59,580 nucleotides of DNA. Origin: an uncultured Prevotella sp. (GTDB lineage Bacteria > Bacteroidota > Bacteroidia > Bacteroidales > Bacteroidaceae). The stretch is taken from assembly GCA_944320355.1 (NCBI GenBank), contig CALUHC010000040.1, positions 1 to 59,580 on the forward strand, given 5' to 3'. This document shows positions 26,033 through 34,772 of this stretch, piece after piece. The notes below the pieces were generated by a model, which was not told where the DNA came from, did no database searches, and was given only the letters and a program-made list of their open reading frames with translations. The first letter of the stretch is position 1; each line of letters opens with the position of its first letter. The position numbers and the translations under genes are program-made.

Positions 26033-28420
26033 CTATTCATATTTATAAGATGAAGACCTGTAAAGTCTTATTGGGTAATAGTTGTTGTGCGAGCTTTCTG
26101 TCCTGATTGTGCGGAAGGTATATTCCGGGCTCAGCACTAAGGTCGCTCCCGTTCTTTCGTCATCCTTGAAGGCCAGGAAGCTGTATTGGCCTTTATAGAG
26201 CGGAGTCAACATTCCGGAGACTTCATTTCCGTTGTCCAAGTCGTCATACCTTCCGTAGTAACCAGAGAATTGAGCGTCGAAACCGCTTGTCTGATTTTCA
26301 AATAATGGTTTTAAGTTGTTGCCGAAATAATTTTCCAGATTGTCTTTTATGGCAAGCCTCGGCAAGTACCATTTGCTGTTATCTTCAGTGTAGCCGAACT
26401 GGTTTTGGTTATAGTTTGTGATATTGTACTGGTTCCCGCAGAAGAAGTTCGCAAAGAGAATTCCATCAGCGACAGTTTCCCTGACTATGAATTTACTGTA
26501 TATGTCGCTTGGGTCCATTGGCTCTCCGAACATCATTGGCACGTCAATGTTGCGGCGCGTCCAGTATCCGCTGCCTATCTTTACTATTGGATAGGTGCCT
26601 GTGGTGTAGTCGCTGCCGGTCAGCGTCAGCGTCTGTTCCCTCACGTTTTGGAAGGAGGGCGCGTGTACTTTTATGCCGAGGTCTGTGTCGTAGATGTTGC
26701 CGTGCATATAGAACACGGTGTCGAGGATGTCTGTCGCGCCCATCCCGGTGATTGGCTTCACGTAGACTTCGCCGTCCGAGAAGGTCAGCCAGGCCGGCGG
26801 GTTGCCCTCGCCGTCGCCGGGAAAGAGGCCCGCCCCGTGGAACGTCCGGCCGTTCTTGATGGCGTAGACCACCGTGATGCGCCTGTCGCCGCGTATGGTC
26901 GGCACATACTCGTTGCACACTTCGAGCACTGGTTGCAGGTTGGCGCTGTTGCTGTTTGAGGCATATACCACGCGGACGAGCGTCTGGTCGCTGCCGCCGT
27001 CGAACCTCATGAATGGCGCTCCGGTCAGCCTGAAGGCGTAAACGTCGGTGCCGGAGTTCCAGTCGCTGAAGTTCTTGTCGTCGTTTTGCTGCGACATGGC
27101 GATGGCTCTCTCAAGGAACAGTCCCCTGAGGTTGGCCGGGAAGAGCGACCACACCGGCGTGAGCCTGAAGCTGACAGGGGTGATGCCGCTTTCGGCCATG
27201 GCCTCGCGGTCGTCTATCGACGTGCATTCAAGGCTGTTCATCCACTCCTGCAGGGCTGCCTGGTCTATGCGGCCGTCGCTTTGCTGGCTGTCCAGCATGG
27301 CGGTGATTTTCTGTTGTGCCTCGTTGCTCCCGCCGGTGATGTTGAACGTGCCGCCCACGGTGACGCTGCTTGTCACGCCGTCGATGGCGTTGCCCCCTGC
27401 CGTGGTGAAGTTTGACAGCTCGTGCTTGAAGAAGTATCCGGCAAAGTCTTCGGCTCTCATGTTCAGCTCTCCTTTGGCCTCATAGCTGAAGTTCACGGCC
27501 AGGTCCATGGCTCCGCCCATCTCTGTGTAGGTGACGAGGTGTGTGCCGAAGCGGTTGAACAGCGCGTCGATGTTCTTGGCTGACGGCTCGGCCAACACCT
27601 TGTCGTAGGCCTCGCGGAACTCTTCTGTGAACACGTCCTGCCCGTTTTCCACCATTTGTTGCAGCACCGAGTAGTCCATGCCCGACGAAACCACCGTGCG
27701 TTTGAGTGAGAGGTAGCAGTAGCGTGTTTCTTTTTGCGTTGCGCTTCCCTTCGACTCGAAGTGCGACACGGTCTTTGTTGCGCCCCTGAGGTTGCTCGTG
27801 GTCTTGTCTTGCTGGCGCGTCATCAGTTCAGCCATCTCGTAAAGCGAGTTCGCTGTGATGTGGTCAACGCTCTCGCGGCTGCGCAGCGCGGCCTGCACGA
27901 GGCTCTTGCCGCCGTTGAGCGCGGCGGCCTTGTCGTTGTCTACGATGGGGGCGCACAGGCTCTTGGTGTTCATGTAGTCCTTGAATATGTTGTAACCGTA
28001 GCCTACGTAGAAGTATCCGTCGTCGGCCGAGTTTGTGCCGTCGTCGCCCAGTCCGCTTTGTGTCACCGTGCATACGGTGGCCGCTCCCGTCGGCGCGGTT
28101 ATGGTGATGGTGGTGCGTCGGCTCTTTATGCTGTCGTTGTCGGCGGCATAGAACTCTATGGTCCCGTCTTTGTAGACGGTGTCGGCATCAAGTTCTATCC
28201 AGTCGGCTCCGGCGGTCACGGTGAGGCCTTGCGTCCCGTTGCCGTCGGTTGCGGTGGCTGCGATTGTGTAGTAGCGGCCTTTTGCCGGCAGGGTTATTTC
28301 GCTTTCGGAGAGCGACACCGTACCCTGTTGCGGCCCGGAGGATGCCGTGTCTTCGTCGCTGCACGACGACACGAAGGCCGTGGCGGCTATGATTGCCAGT
28401 AGTGCTAATGCTTTTCTCAT
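26033..28420 (-). CDS. BACON-MACPF lipoprotein (795 aa)
   Basis: The lipoprotein signal ends VSSCSDED (Cys20). Residues about 35-122 form a BACON beta-sandwich (SLSESEITLPAKG... VCTVTQSG), common at the base of Bacteroidetes surface lipoproteins. Residues about 135-480 are a membrane-attack-complex/perforin domain, with the signature FGTHLVTYTEMGG (His294). The C-terminal 300 residues are beta-rich and of unknown fold, perhaps target recognition. Family members make membrane pores; several Bacteroidales MACPF proteins (the BSAP group) kill related strains. Its start overlaps the preceding MACPF gene's stop by 4 bp (ATGA), indicating coupled translation. Confidence 0.9.
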   Translation of the reverse strand: MRKALALLAIIAATAFVSSCSDEDTASSGPQQGTVSLSESEITLPAKGRYYTIAATATDGNGTQGLTVTAGADWIELDADTVYKDGTIEFYAADNDSIKSRRTTITITAPTGAATVCTVTQSGLGDDGTNSADDGYFYVGYGYNIFKDYMNTKSLCAPIVDNDKAAALNGGKSLVQAALRSRESVDHITANSLYEMAELMTRQQDKTTSNLRGATKTVSHFESKGSATQKETRYCYLSLKRTVVSSGMDYSVLQQMVENGQDVFTEEFREAYDKVLAEPSAKNIDALFNRFGTHLVTYTEMGGAMDLAVNFSYEAKGELNMRAEDFAGYFFKHELSNFTTAGGNAIDGVTSSVTVGGTFNITGGSNEAQQKITAMLDSQQSDGRIDQAALQEWMNSLECTSIDDREAMAESGITPVSFRLTPVWSLFPANLRGLFLERAIAMSQQNDDKNFSDWNSGTDVYAFRLTGAPFMRFDGGSDQTLVRVVYASNSNSANLQPVLEVCNEYVPTIRGDRRITVVYAIKNGRTFHGAGLFPGDGEGNPPAWLTFSDGEVYVKPITGMGATDILDTVFYMHGNIYDTDLGIKVHAPSFQNVREQTLTLTGSDYTTGTYPIVKIGSGYWTRRNIDVPMMFGEPMDPSDIYSKFIVRETVADGILFANFFCGNQYNITNYNQNQFGYTEDNSKWYLPRLAIKDNLENYFGNNLKPLFENQTSGFDAQFSGYYGRYDDLDNGNEVSGMLTPLYKGQYSFLAFKDDERTGATLVLSPEYTFRTIRTESSHNNYYPIRLYRSSSYKYE

Positions 28421-30270
28421 TGAGGTATCTCCGTTGTGTTGATGTAGTAGACGTAGTCCTGGTTGCGCACCATGCGCCCGGTGATGTTTGCCGAGCCGCT
28501 CCTGCCGTCGAGCTTCACGCCCGATAGGCGGTATGGCTCGTCGGTGGCGAACAGCTCTGCGTATGTCTCCGTGTAGTGTTTGTTGCTCATGTCGGCGGTG
28601 GTGTACGTCCAGTTGGGCAGGTTGTCATGCCGCTTGTCGTTGTCTGTGTAGAAGTTTCCGAGGAACTTGCGCGTAGTGCAGATTTCTTCCTTGTTGGCCA
28701 CCGAGCCGTCTGTGGCAATGCTTCCCGGCCACTCGTAGCCTATGCGGAGGCTTCCCGGCAGGTAGTCGACGCCGTCGGTCCTGGCATAGTCGAGATAGCC
28801 GAACGTGAGATAGACCGTGTTACCGTCTACCACGGTGTCTGTTTTCTCCACCTCGAATCGGTCGTAGAGCCACTTCACCCTGTATGGAACTCCGTTGTGG
28901 ATGCACAGTCCTGCATCCATCTGCAGGCGGTTGTCGTAGATGGGGTAGACCACGCGCACGCTGCTGTTGGGGTCTATCTCCGGAACCCACTCCTTGCACA
29001 CGGTTGCCACGTGGCGGTTGGCGGCTATCACATCGACCACCCACGGGTCGGTCACGGTCATGGGGCGCCCGTTGAAGCCCGTGGTCACGGTGCCGGGCTG
29101 CGCCGGAATCTCCACGTTGACAAAGTTGCGGTTGCCGTACAGCTCCTGCATGGTAGGCGCGGTGGCCTTTATGCGGCTCTCTACGAGTGCCGCCACGGTG
29201 GGGTCGGGGATGAACTCCCAGATTGGTGTCACCTCCATGTCGAGCATTTCGCAGCGGCTGTCCCACGGGTGTGTCTCGTCGAAGTTGATGCTGGCCAGCC
29301 AGTTTTCCAGTGTCTCGGGCGTGGCGGCGGGGTTGTCTGTCGACGGATTGGCAATGAGGGTGCTGAAGGGCGACAGGTCTCCTCCTGTGGCGTCGAGGTG
29401 AAGCTCGGCGTTAGAGAGCAGCGTAGTGGCGGCTTTCAGCTCGCTTTCGGTCATGGTCTCTACCTTCTTCTTGAAAAACAGGTTGAGCGATTGCTCCTTT
29501 ATCTGCTGTTCTTGCACTAACGTGGAGACTGTCTTCTGGCCTGTCACCACGTCGAGCTTCAGCTTGCCGCCTACCGATGCGTCGGTTATCACGTGCGTGC
29601 CGAATATCTCTATGAACGAGTCGACCACGGCCACGTTGTCGGTTCCTGCCCTGCGCAGCTTGTCTATGGCGTAGAGGAAGTTGTCGGAGAGGTATCGCTC
29701 CGGCTCTTCCTTCAGGAGGTTGTCCATGATGTTTGTGTCTATGAACTTCTCAACGGCTCTCTCGCTCATCTCGGCCGTGAAGCAGATGGAGTTGTCGAAG
29801 GCGTGCTCGAAGATTGATGCCGTCTTCATGTAGCTGCCCTTGTAGATGAGCACTCCGCCCGACACGCTTGTGCCGGTGTTCACGTTGTGGCAGTATTCGG
29901 CAAAGCTGCGGCTGCAGCTGGTGGTCATTTCCGAGTGGCCTACGTAGTCGCAGTCGTAGGCTCCGTCGGCTTCGAGCGTGGCGAGGTCGACGACTTGGCA
30001 TCTCACGCTGCCCGCGTCGCATTTCTCGCCGTTGATTGCGTCGAACGAGAAGCCCACTCCGTGGTTGCGTAGCATGGTCTGCTGCTCGCCGGGTGTGCGT
30101 GTGCGCGTGTGCCAATACGTTGTGCCGTTGCCGTCGGCCCCGCCTTGCGGGGCGTAGGTATGCAGCTCGTCGCTGCACGACAGCGCGAGGAAGCACAAGG
30201 CCGCAGCCGCCAACGCCGTGGCGTGGCAGAGGCTGCGGCCTTCTTTGGTGTGGTGTCTGGTGTGCGTCAT
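28417..30270 (-). CDS. MACPF domain lipoprotein (617 aa)
   Basis: A longer N-terminus (about 20 residues before the hydrophobic segment) leads to a lipobox LALSC. No BACON domain is evident. The MACPF domain spans about residues 45-380 and has the signature FGTHVITDASVGG (His226). The hydrophilic helical part after it (TLVQEQQIKEQSLNLFFKK) fits a transmembrane-hairpin region of the family. The C-terminal 230 residues are beta-rich and have a domain plan like that of the 795-residue neighbour. It starts 22 bp after the first MACPF gene and overlaps the next one by 4 bp. It is a likely pore-forming partner of the other two. Confidence 0.9.
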   Translation of the reverse strand: MTHTRHHTKEGRSLCHATALAAAALCFLALSCSDELHTYAPQGGADGNGTTYWHTRTRTPGEQQTMLRNHGVGFSFDAINGEKCDAGSVRCQVVDLATLEADGAYDCDYVGHSEMTTSCSRSFAEYCHNVNTGTSVSGGVLIYKGSYMKTASIFEHAFDNSICFTAEMSERAVEKFIDTNIMDNLLKEEPERYLSDNFLYAIDKLRRAGTDNVAVVDSFIEIFGTHVITDASVGGKLKLDVVTGQKTVSTLVQEQQIKEQSLNLFFKKKVETMTESELKAATTLLSNAELHLDATGGDLSPFSTLIANPSTDNPAATPETLENWLASINFDETHPWDSRCEMLDMEVTPIWEFIPDPTVAALVESRIKATAPTMQELYGNRNFVNVEIPAQPGTVTTGFNGRPMTVTDPWVVDVIAANRHVATVCKEWVPEIDPNSSVRVVYPIYDNRLQMDAGLCIHNGVPYRVKWLYDRFEVEKTDTVVDGNTVYLTFGYLDYARTDGVDYLPGSLRIGYEWPGSIATDGSVANKEEICTTRKFLGNFYTDNDKRHDNLPNWTYTTADMSNKHYTETYAELFATDEPYRLSGVKLDGRSGSANITGRMVRNQDYVYYINTTEIPQ

Positions 30271-30292
30271 GATGGCATTCTCGCTCTGCTTG

Positions 30293-31762
30293 TCATTCGT
30301 CGGCCATGGCCTGTATGTCTACCAGGTAGGGCGACAGGCCGTTGGAGGCGTTGTTGGGATACTGTTTCTTCATGTATTCCTTCACGGCTTCCTGCGCGTC
30401 GTCGTCGGTGAACAGCTCCCAGATGCCTATCAGCTCATAGTCGGTGCAGGTGAACGTCGATGGGTTTGCGCCGTCGATGGTCTCGGCCCACGTGCCTATG
30501 TTGCTTATCAGTGACTCGTTCACCTCAGCCGACGGCTTGTTGGGGTCGGCCAGTTCGCCGAATGCCTTTATCAGGGTGTTGCGGCCTGTCGATGTGCCTC
30601 CAGTCACGTTGATGCTTATCTCGGAGTTGTTCAGGTAGGCGCGGCTGGTGTTCAGGTAGTCGGCCGAGGCGGCCACGTCGAGCGAGAAGAGGCTGGTGAA
30701 CGTGGCCGACAGCTCTCCTGAAATTTTCATGGTGTCGGTTGTGGACGACGAGGTCATCGTCACAGACACGTTGGCGTTGCCGCCGAGGGTGGCTCCGGCG
30801 CAGAACACGGGTCCGAAGTCCTTGTCGAGTTTCTGCAGCTGCTTCTCAAGCAGCTCGTCGCTGCCGCCGTTGGCCACGAGGCTCTGTATGCTGTCGCGCA
30901 CTTTCATGAACGACTTTGACAGCACCCTGTTGAGTTCTGTCTGCGAGAGCAGCTCCTCGCAGTCTTCGAGCAGCGTGCGGTAGTCGAGCGATACTTCCTG
31001 TGTGGGCACAGTGGTGGTGGCGCAATAGTTGTAGGTGGTGTCGGTGCTCTCGCCGAACATATTGAATGCGCCCTTCAGCCCCAGCTTGAACAGGCCGAAC
31101 TGGACGTTCACCGAGAGGTTTGCGTTGATGTCCTGCTCCTTGTCTCTCAGTTCCTTTCCTGTCTGCAGCTTTATCTCGCTCGTGGGCAGCTCGGCCGTGG
31201 ACACGTATTCTGCTCCGCCGAGTTCCTCTTGCACGTCGGTGTTGCTGAGGCCGCTCAGCCTGAATATCTGGCCGGCGTTGAACCGCTTCATGGTGCTCTT
31301 GCCCTTGATGTACATGCCGTAACCCACAGGCACGGTCTGGCCGAACATCGAGTAGTCCGTCTCGGCTCCGTTATCTCCGGCCGTGTCGTCGGCCTCGCTC
31401 ACTATGGTCTGCGTCACGGTGTAGGTCACGCTGCGGTCGCCTGCGGTGAGTATGATGTCGGCCCGGCGCATCTCTTCCCCGGTGTTCGGCTCCACAAAGT
31501 ATTCCACGTTGCCGCTGCCTTCGCCTTCGGGCGTGGCCACTGTGAGCCACGTCACGGAGTCTGCGGCCAGCCTGGCCGTCCAGCGTCCGGTGGCTGTCAC
31601 GGGTATGGCATAGTCGCCTTCCTCGCGGTTTATGGTCACGCTGTTGTTGCCGCCGGGTATTGATATTGAAGACTGAAGGCCGTCGGTGCTGTCGTCTGAG
31701 CACGAGGCCAAGAACATGGGGGCGCACAGTGCGGCCATGGCAAAGATCCTTTTTGCTTTCAT
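30293..31762 (-). CDS. BACON plus divergent MACPF lipoprotein (489 aa)
   Basis: First gene of the operon. The lipoprotein signal ends FLASCSDD (Cys21). Residues about 32-115 are a BACON domain (SVTINREEGDYAIPVTATG... VTYTVTQT). Residues 130-480 resemble a MACPF domain (VPVGYGMYIKGKS; LGGNANVSV), but the signature FGTH...GG reads FGPVFCAGATLGG, so the Thr-His pair is replaced while the spacing to GG is kept. It lacks the C-terminal beta region of its two neighbours. A non-lytic partner or regulator of the two canonical MACPF proteins is possible. Confidence 0.78.
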   Translation of the reverse strand: MKAKRIFAMAALCAPMFLASCSDDSTDGLQSSISIPGGNNSVTINREEGDYAIPVTATGRWTARLAADSVTWLTVATPEGEGSGNVEYFVEPNTGEEMRRADIILTAGDRSVTYTVTQTIVSEADDTAGDNGAETDYSMFGQTVPVGYGMYIKGKSTMKRFNAGQIFRLSGLSNTDVQEELGGAEYVSTAELPTSEIKLQTGKELRDKEQDINANLSVNVQFGLFKLGLKGAFNMFGESTDTTYNYCATTTVPTQEVSLDYRTLLEDCEELLSQTELNRVLSKSFMKVRDSIQSLVANGGSDELLEKQLQKLDKDFGPVFCAGATLGGNANVSVTMTSSSTTDTMKISGELSATFTSLFSLDVAASADYLNTSRAYLNNSEISINVTGGTSTGRNTLIKAFGELADPNKPSAEVNESLISNIGTWAETIDGANPSTFTCTDYELIGIWELFTDDDAQEAVKEYMKKQYPNNASNGLSPYLVDIQAMADE

Positions 31763-31806
31763 CGGATTCCCTTTTTTTAATTAAAACAATAATGTGTGAC
31801 TTTTTG

Positions 31807-31814
31807 CAAAGATA
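31807..31814 (-). promoter_or_regulatory. -7 box of the MACPF operon
   Basis: On the minus strand the bases read TATCTTTG followed by C, a full match to TAnnTTTG, 45 bp before the first ATG. No TTTG was found 19 bp upstream, so transcription may need an activator. Apart from RF1 copy C and the promoter at 32537, nothing else was recognised in 31838-32713. Confidence 0.6.
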
Positions 31815-32065
31815 AGCCTTTTGTTCTGGTTCTCTCATTAAAAAGTCTTAAATAAACTGAAATGCGCGGCCTTTTCCTTCTTTTACCCGTTTCCGTATGC
31901 CTCTGTCGTGTGTCCGGCGGGCGCAAAGTCACTGTTGGCGGGCAGCCTTTGCGGTTTTGCTGCGCCTTTCGCAGCGGCGGTTGGCGGTCAGCTTGGCATC
32001 GGGGGCGAGTCGTTTTGGCCTCCTGTGACCTGCCGGGTTGAAAAACGGGGTGCGGCGTTTGTGTG

Positions 32066-32285
32066 TGCTTGCAAATATTCAATTAAAAACAGCCCGTGCT
32101 ACCGCAGATTTTGCTTTGTGCCGTTTCGTGTTGCAGAACGGGCCGTTTTGCAGCGCAAAACGACCCGTTTTGGCCTCTGAAATGTGCCGTTTTAGAACGC
32201 AAAACGGCACCTTTTGCAACCTGTTGACTGTCAGGTGGTTATTGGGGTTGAACGGGATTGCTGTCTTTAATGTGAAAAAGTTTAC
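32066..32285 (+). repeat. RF1 element, copy C
   Basis: Full copy, 220 bp. The ends are divergent but recognisable (TGCTTGCAAATATTCAATTA at the start, CTTTAATGTGAAAAAGTTTA at the end). Five 22-bp units can be laid out, for example GGCCGTTTTG-N6-AAAACG as unit 2. It lies in the divergent gap between the MACPF operon and the membrane protein gene. Confidence 0.85.
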
Positions 32286-32536
32286 CGCAGCAAGTGGCAA
32301 TCGGCAGTTGCCGGGTGATGTCTGCGAGTGCGTTGCAAGATTGGGTTGGTTGGAGTTAGGGCTTCGTTCCGAGGTGATTTTGAGTTGTCGGGCGAGTGCG
32401 TTTGCCTCTCCCTAATCGGGCATTGTGCCGGTTAGATGTGACGTCACCGGCAGGTTTTGGTGGCAGCGGTCCGGTAGCAGTTGGGCTGTTCACGATTTTT
32501 GTCATGTCTGGCGTGTGGCAATAGGAAAATAATCAG

Positions 32537-32544
32537 TATATTTG
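32537..32544 (+). promoter_or_regulatory. -7 box and long leader of the membrane protein gene
   Basis: TATATTTG matches the -7 consensus and would start a leader of about 160 nt. The leader holds a perfect 8-bp inverted repeat (AGGCCTCA at 32636-32643, TGAGGCCT at 32669-32676). Confidence 0.5.
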
Positions 32545-32713
32545 TGGCGGCAAAGCCGGGCATGGCCGTGTTTGCCTGCGGTTCTGTTGGATGGCGCTTG
32601 TCGTAATTTCCTGCTTTCCATTGGCTGTGGTGTCAAGGCCTCAGGCGGCAAAGGTCATTGTGTTAAGTTGAGGCCTGCAGTGTGGCTTGTGCAGGGATAG
32701 ACTGAAAGGAAAA

Positions 32714-33589
32714 ATGTTGAGACATCTGTATCTGAACAAGGCGGGCGCAGCGTTCGTGCTGGTTGCTCTGTTTCTCGTGTGCATCGCCTGTTGGTGTGTG
32801 GCCGAGAGGCCGTTTGGCGGTAACAATGGCTTGATGCTGTTTGTTGTCATTTTGTTTGCCGTCATGTTTTCTTGGGTGGCGGCAACCACCCCGTTGCTCA
32901 TCTGTGACCGTGGCTACGGTCTGTTGCTGGTTTATTTGTATAAGGCCCGTACTATATTCATGCGCGACATAACGGCGTTCCGTTACCCTGTGAACCACAA
33001 CAACACACTGTGCTATAGGATAGTGGTGGGAACAGAAGAGGTGCTGGACATCACGGGGAAATGGGGGCGGCTGAGCGAGCTTGTGGCCGACTGGGAGCGG
33101 CAGAACGGTTTGCCGGACTATCAAGACGAGCCAGTAAACACTTACAGGCCGACGGACGTGTCGTTTGAGTTCAGGCCTTCGCTGCGGTCTTTGTTCGATC
33201 GCCGGGCGGCATTCCTGCTCGTGTGCGTCATCAGTATGCTGGCCGTTCGCCTTGTCGTTCCGCCATACGGCGCGGTTACGGTGTGGATAGCGGTGGCCAT
33301 AGTGGCGCTGGGCGGCCTGCTGTGCAAGTTCTTTACCTGCTTTGCCAAAGACGGCGGCTTGCTGAAGATGACAAATTTTGTGGTGAGGAAATGTAACCAC
33401 TCGATAAGCCTTGAGGCCGTGAAGTGGGTCATGATAGTTAGGGATGATGTCTGCGTCAAGCTGAAAGACGGTCATGTGGTCAAGGTGCGCCACGGGCTTT
33501 CAGACGATGATGTGCAGCAACTTGCCAATGCTTTGGATTCGATTGGCATTCCGTGCAGATATAGATATGTGTATGAGCGGTGGCGGTAG
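32714..33589 (+). CDS. Predicted membrane protein, function unknown
   Basis: 291 aa, not recognised. ATG 32714 follows an AAAGGA motif at 32705-32710 and is preferred over an in-frame start at 32687. Two hydrophobic segments lie near residues 10-30 and 37-55 and two more near 155-175 and 180-200, so four membrane spans are likely, with two soluble parts between and after them. The soluble parts (for example VKWVMIVRDDVCVKLKDG) look like small beta domains of the PH-like type seen in other membrane proteins of this layout. It faces the converging DUF4831 gene. Confidence 0.75.
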   Translation: MLRHLYLNKAGAAFVLVALFLVCIACWCVAERPFGGNNGLMLFVVILFAVMFSWVAATTPLLICDRGYGLLLVYLYKARTIFMRDITAFRYPVNHNNTLCYRIVVGTEEVLDITGKWGRLSELVADWERQNGLPDYQDEPVNTYRPTDVSFEFRPSLRSLFDRRAAFLLVCVISMLAVRLVVPPYGAVTVWIAVAIVALGGLLCKFFTCFAKDGGLLKMTNFVVRKCNHSISLEAVKWVMIVRDDVCVKLKDGHVVKVRHGLSDDDVQQLANALDSIGIPCRYRYVYERWR

Positions 33590-33667
33590 AGAATCGTCTG
33601 CCGTCGTTGCGCCGGAAAGGCGCGCTGCATTGGCCACATTTCTGTCGGCGTGCAGCGCTCTCCGGGC

Positions 33668-34741
33668 TTATTTGGGCTGTTCGGCTTCGAGCTTGTCTAT
33701 GGCGCCCGTGGCGGGATTCAGCGTCAGGTGTGTGGTGTATCGCTTGTTGAACAGCTCTCCGCTTAGCAGTTCTGTGTATCCGAACTGGGCTGCGTTGGCC
33801 TCGAATGAGTCGAGCACCTCGGTGCCACGGCTGATGGTGACGGTGATTTTTCCCGGCACGTTGACGTAAATGCCGTCCTCCTTGTCCTTCTTTTTCTTTG
33901 CCGTCTCGGCCTCGGGCGATGTTTCCGGCAGGTTCTGTTCGTCGGTCACAGAGATATAATAAGGAGTGCCGGACAGGTCGTCGTTGTCCACCAGCCCCAG
34001 TTTCTGCGACAGGCGGAAGAGCACCATGCGCTCCATGCCGCGCTGCGGGCAGAGAGTGAGCACGTATTCTGTGGTGTCTTTGGTCTCGGAGCCTGTGAAG
34101 AGTTGCGTCAGCGCGCGGTCCTGCTTGTCGAGGTTGGCCAGCATTATGCGCAGCTGCTCGCCGTCCTTGGGCATATAGTCGGCCTCGCCGCGGTTCAGGT
34201 AGTTCTTGCTGTCGCGTATGTCGTATATCTCCTGCGCGGTCAGCTCTGCCATCTTGGCCGTGCTCCCGGCGGCCAGCACCTCTTCGCTGAGGAGGCTGCG
34301 CGGGCTTGGCTGCGCGGGCTTGGCCGCGGGTTTGAAGGGTTGGGGCGCTTCTGGCTTGCGCGCCGTGGCGTTGATGGCCAGCAGTGTGCCGTCGTCGGCC
34401 AGCGTAATGTTCGACGCCGCGCTCTTGGCGTTGAATTTGACGGCATATCCTTTGCTCTTGTCGGCTTCGCCGTAGGTGGTCATGCTGATGGAAGTCACGC
34501 GGTAGGCCGTGGCCGGCTCCGTCCTCACGTCGTTCAGGCGGAGGTATCGTCCGGCGTATTTGCAGAAGTCACCCGGTGTATAGGTCGTCTTCTCCACCTG
34601 CACCACGAATCGCAGCGCCGTCTTGGGCAGGAAGTAGACAGCCCCTTCGGGTGTCACCCCCGGGCGGTAAGTGCTTATCTCTGTCTGGGCCTCTGCTCCG
34701 CCGCACAGCATGAGCAGCCCTGCAAAAAGAAGTTTTCTCAT
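33668..34741 (-). CDS. DUF4831 family exported protein
   Basis: 357 aa with a signal peptide (MRKLLFAGLLMLCGGAEAQ). The layout matches the Bacteroidales DUF4831 family: an N-terminal beta region (YFLPKTALRFVVQVEKT), a Pro/Ala-rich linker near 140-150, a helical centre (LTAQEIYDIRDSKNYLNRGEADYMP), and a C-terminal part with a Lys-rich stretch (KKKKDKEDG). The role of the family is unknown. It starts 31 bp after nnrD ends and is likely co-transcribed with it. Confidence 0.85.
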   Translation of the reverse strand: MRKLLFAGLLMLCGGAEAQTEISTYRPGVTPEGAVYFLPKTALRFVVQVEKTTYTPGDFCKYAGRYLRLNDVRTEPATAYRVTSISMTTYGEADKSKGYAVKFNAKSAASNITLADDGTLLAINATARKPEAPQPFKPAAKPAQPSPRSLLSEEVLAAGSTAKMAELTAQEIYDIRDSKNYLNRGEADYMPKDGEQLRIMLANLDKQDRALTQLFTGSETKDTTEYVLTLCPQRGMERMVLFRLSQKLGLVDNDDLSGTPYYISVTDEQNLPETSPEAETAKKKKDKEDGIYVNVPGKITVTISRGTEVLDSFEANAAQFGYTELLSGELFNKRYTTHLTLNPATGAIDKLEAEQPK

Positions 34742-34772
34742 ATCGGTTGTTGTGTGGGTTGATGTGTCGTGC

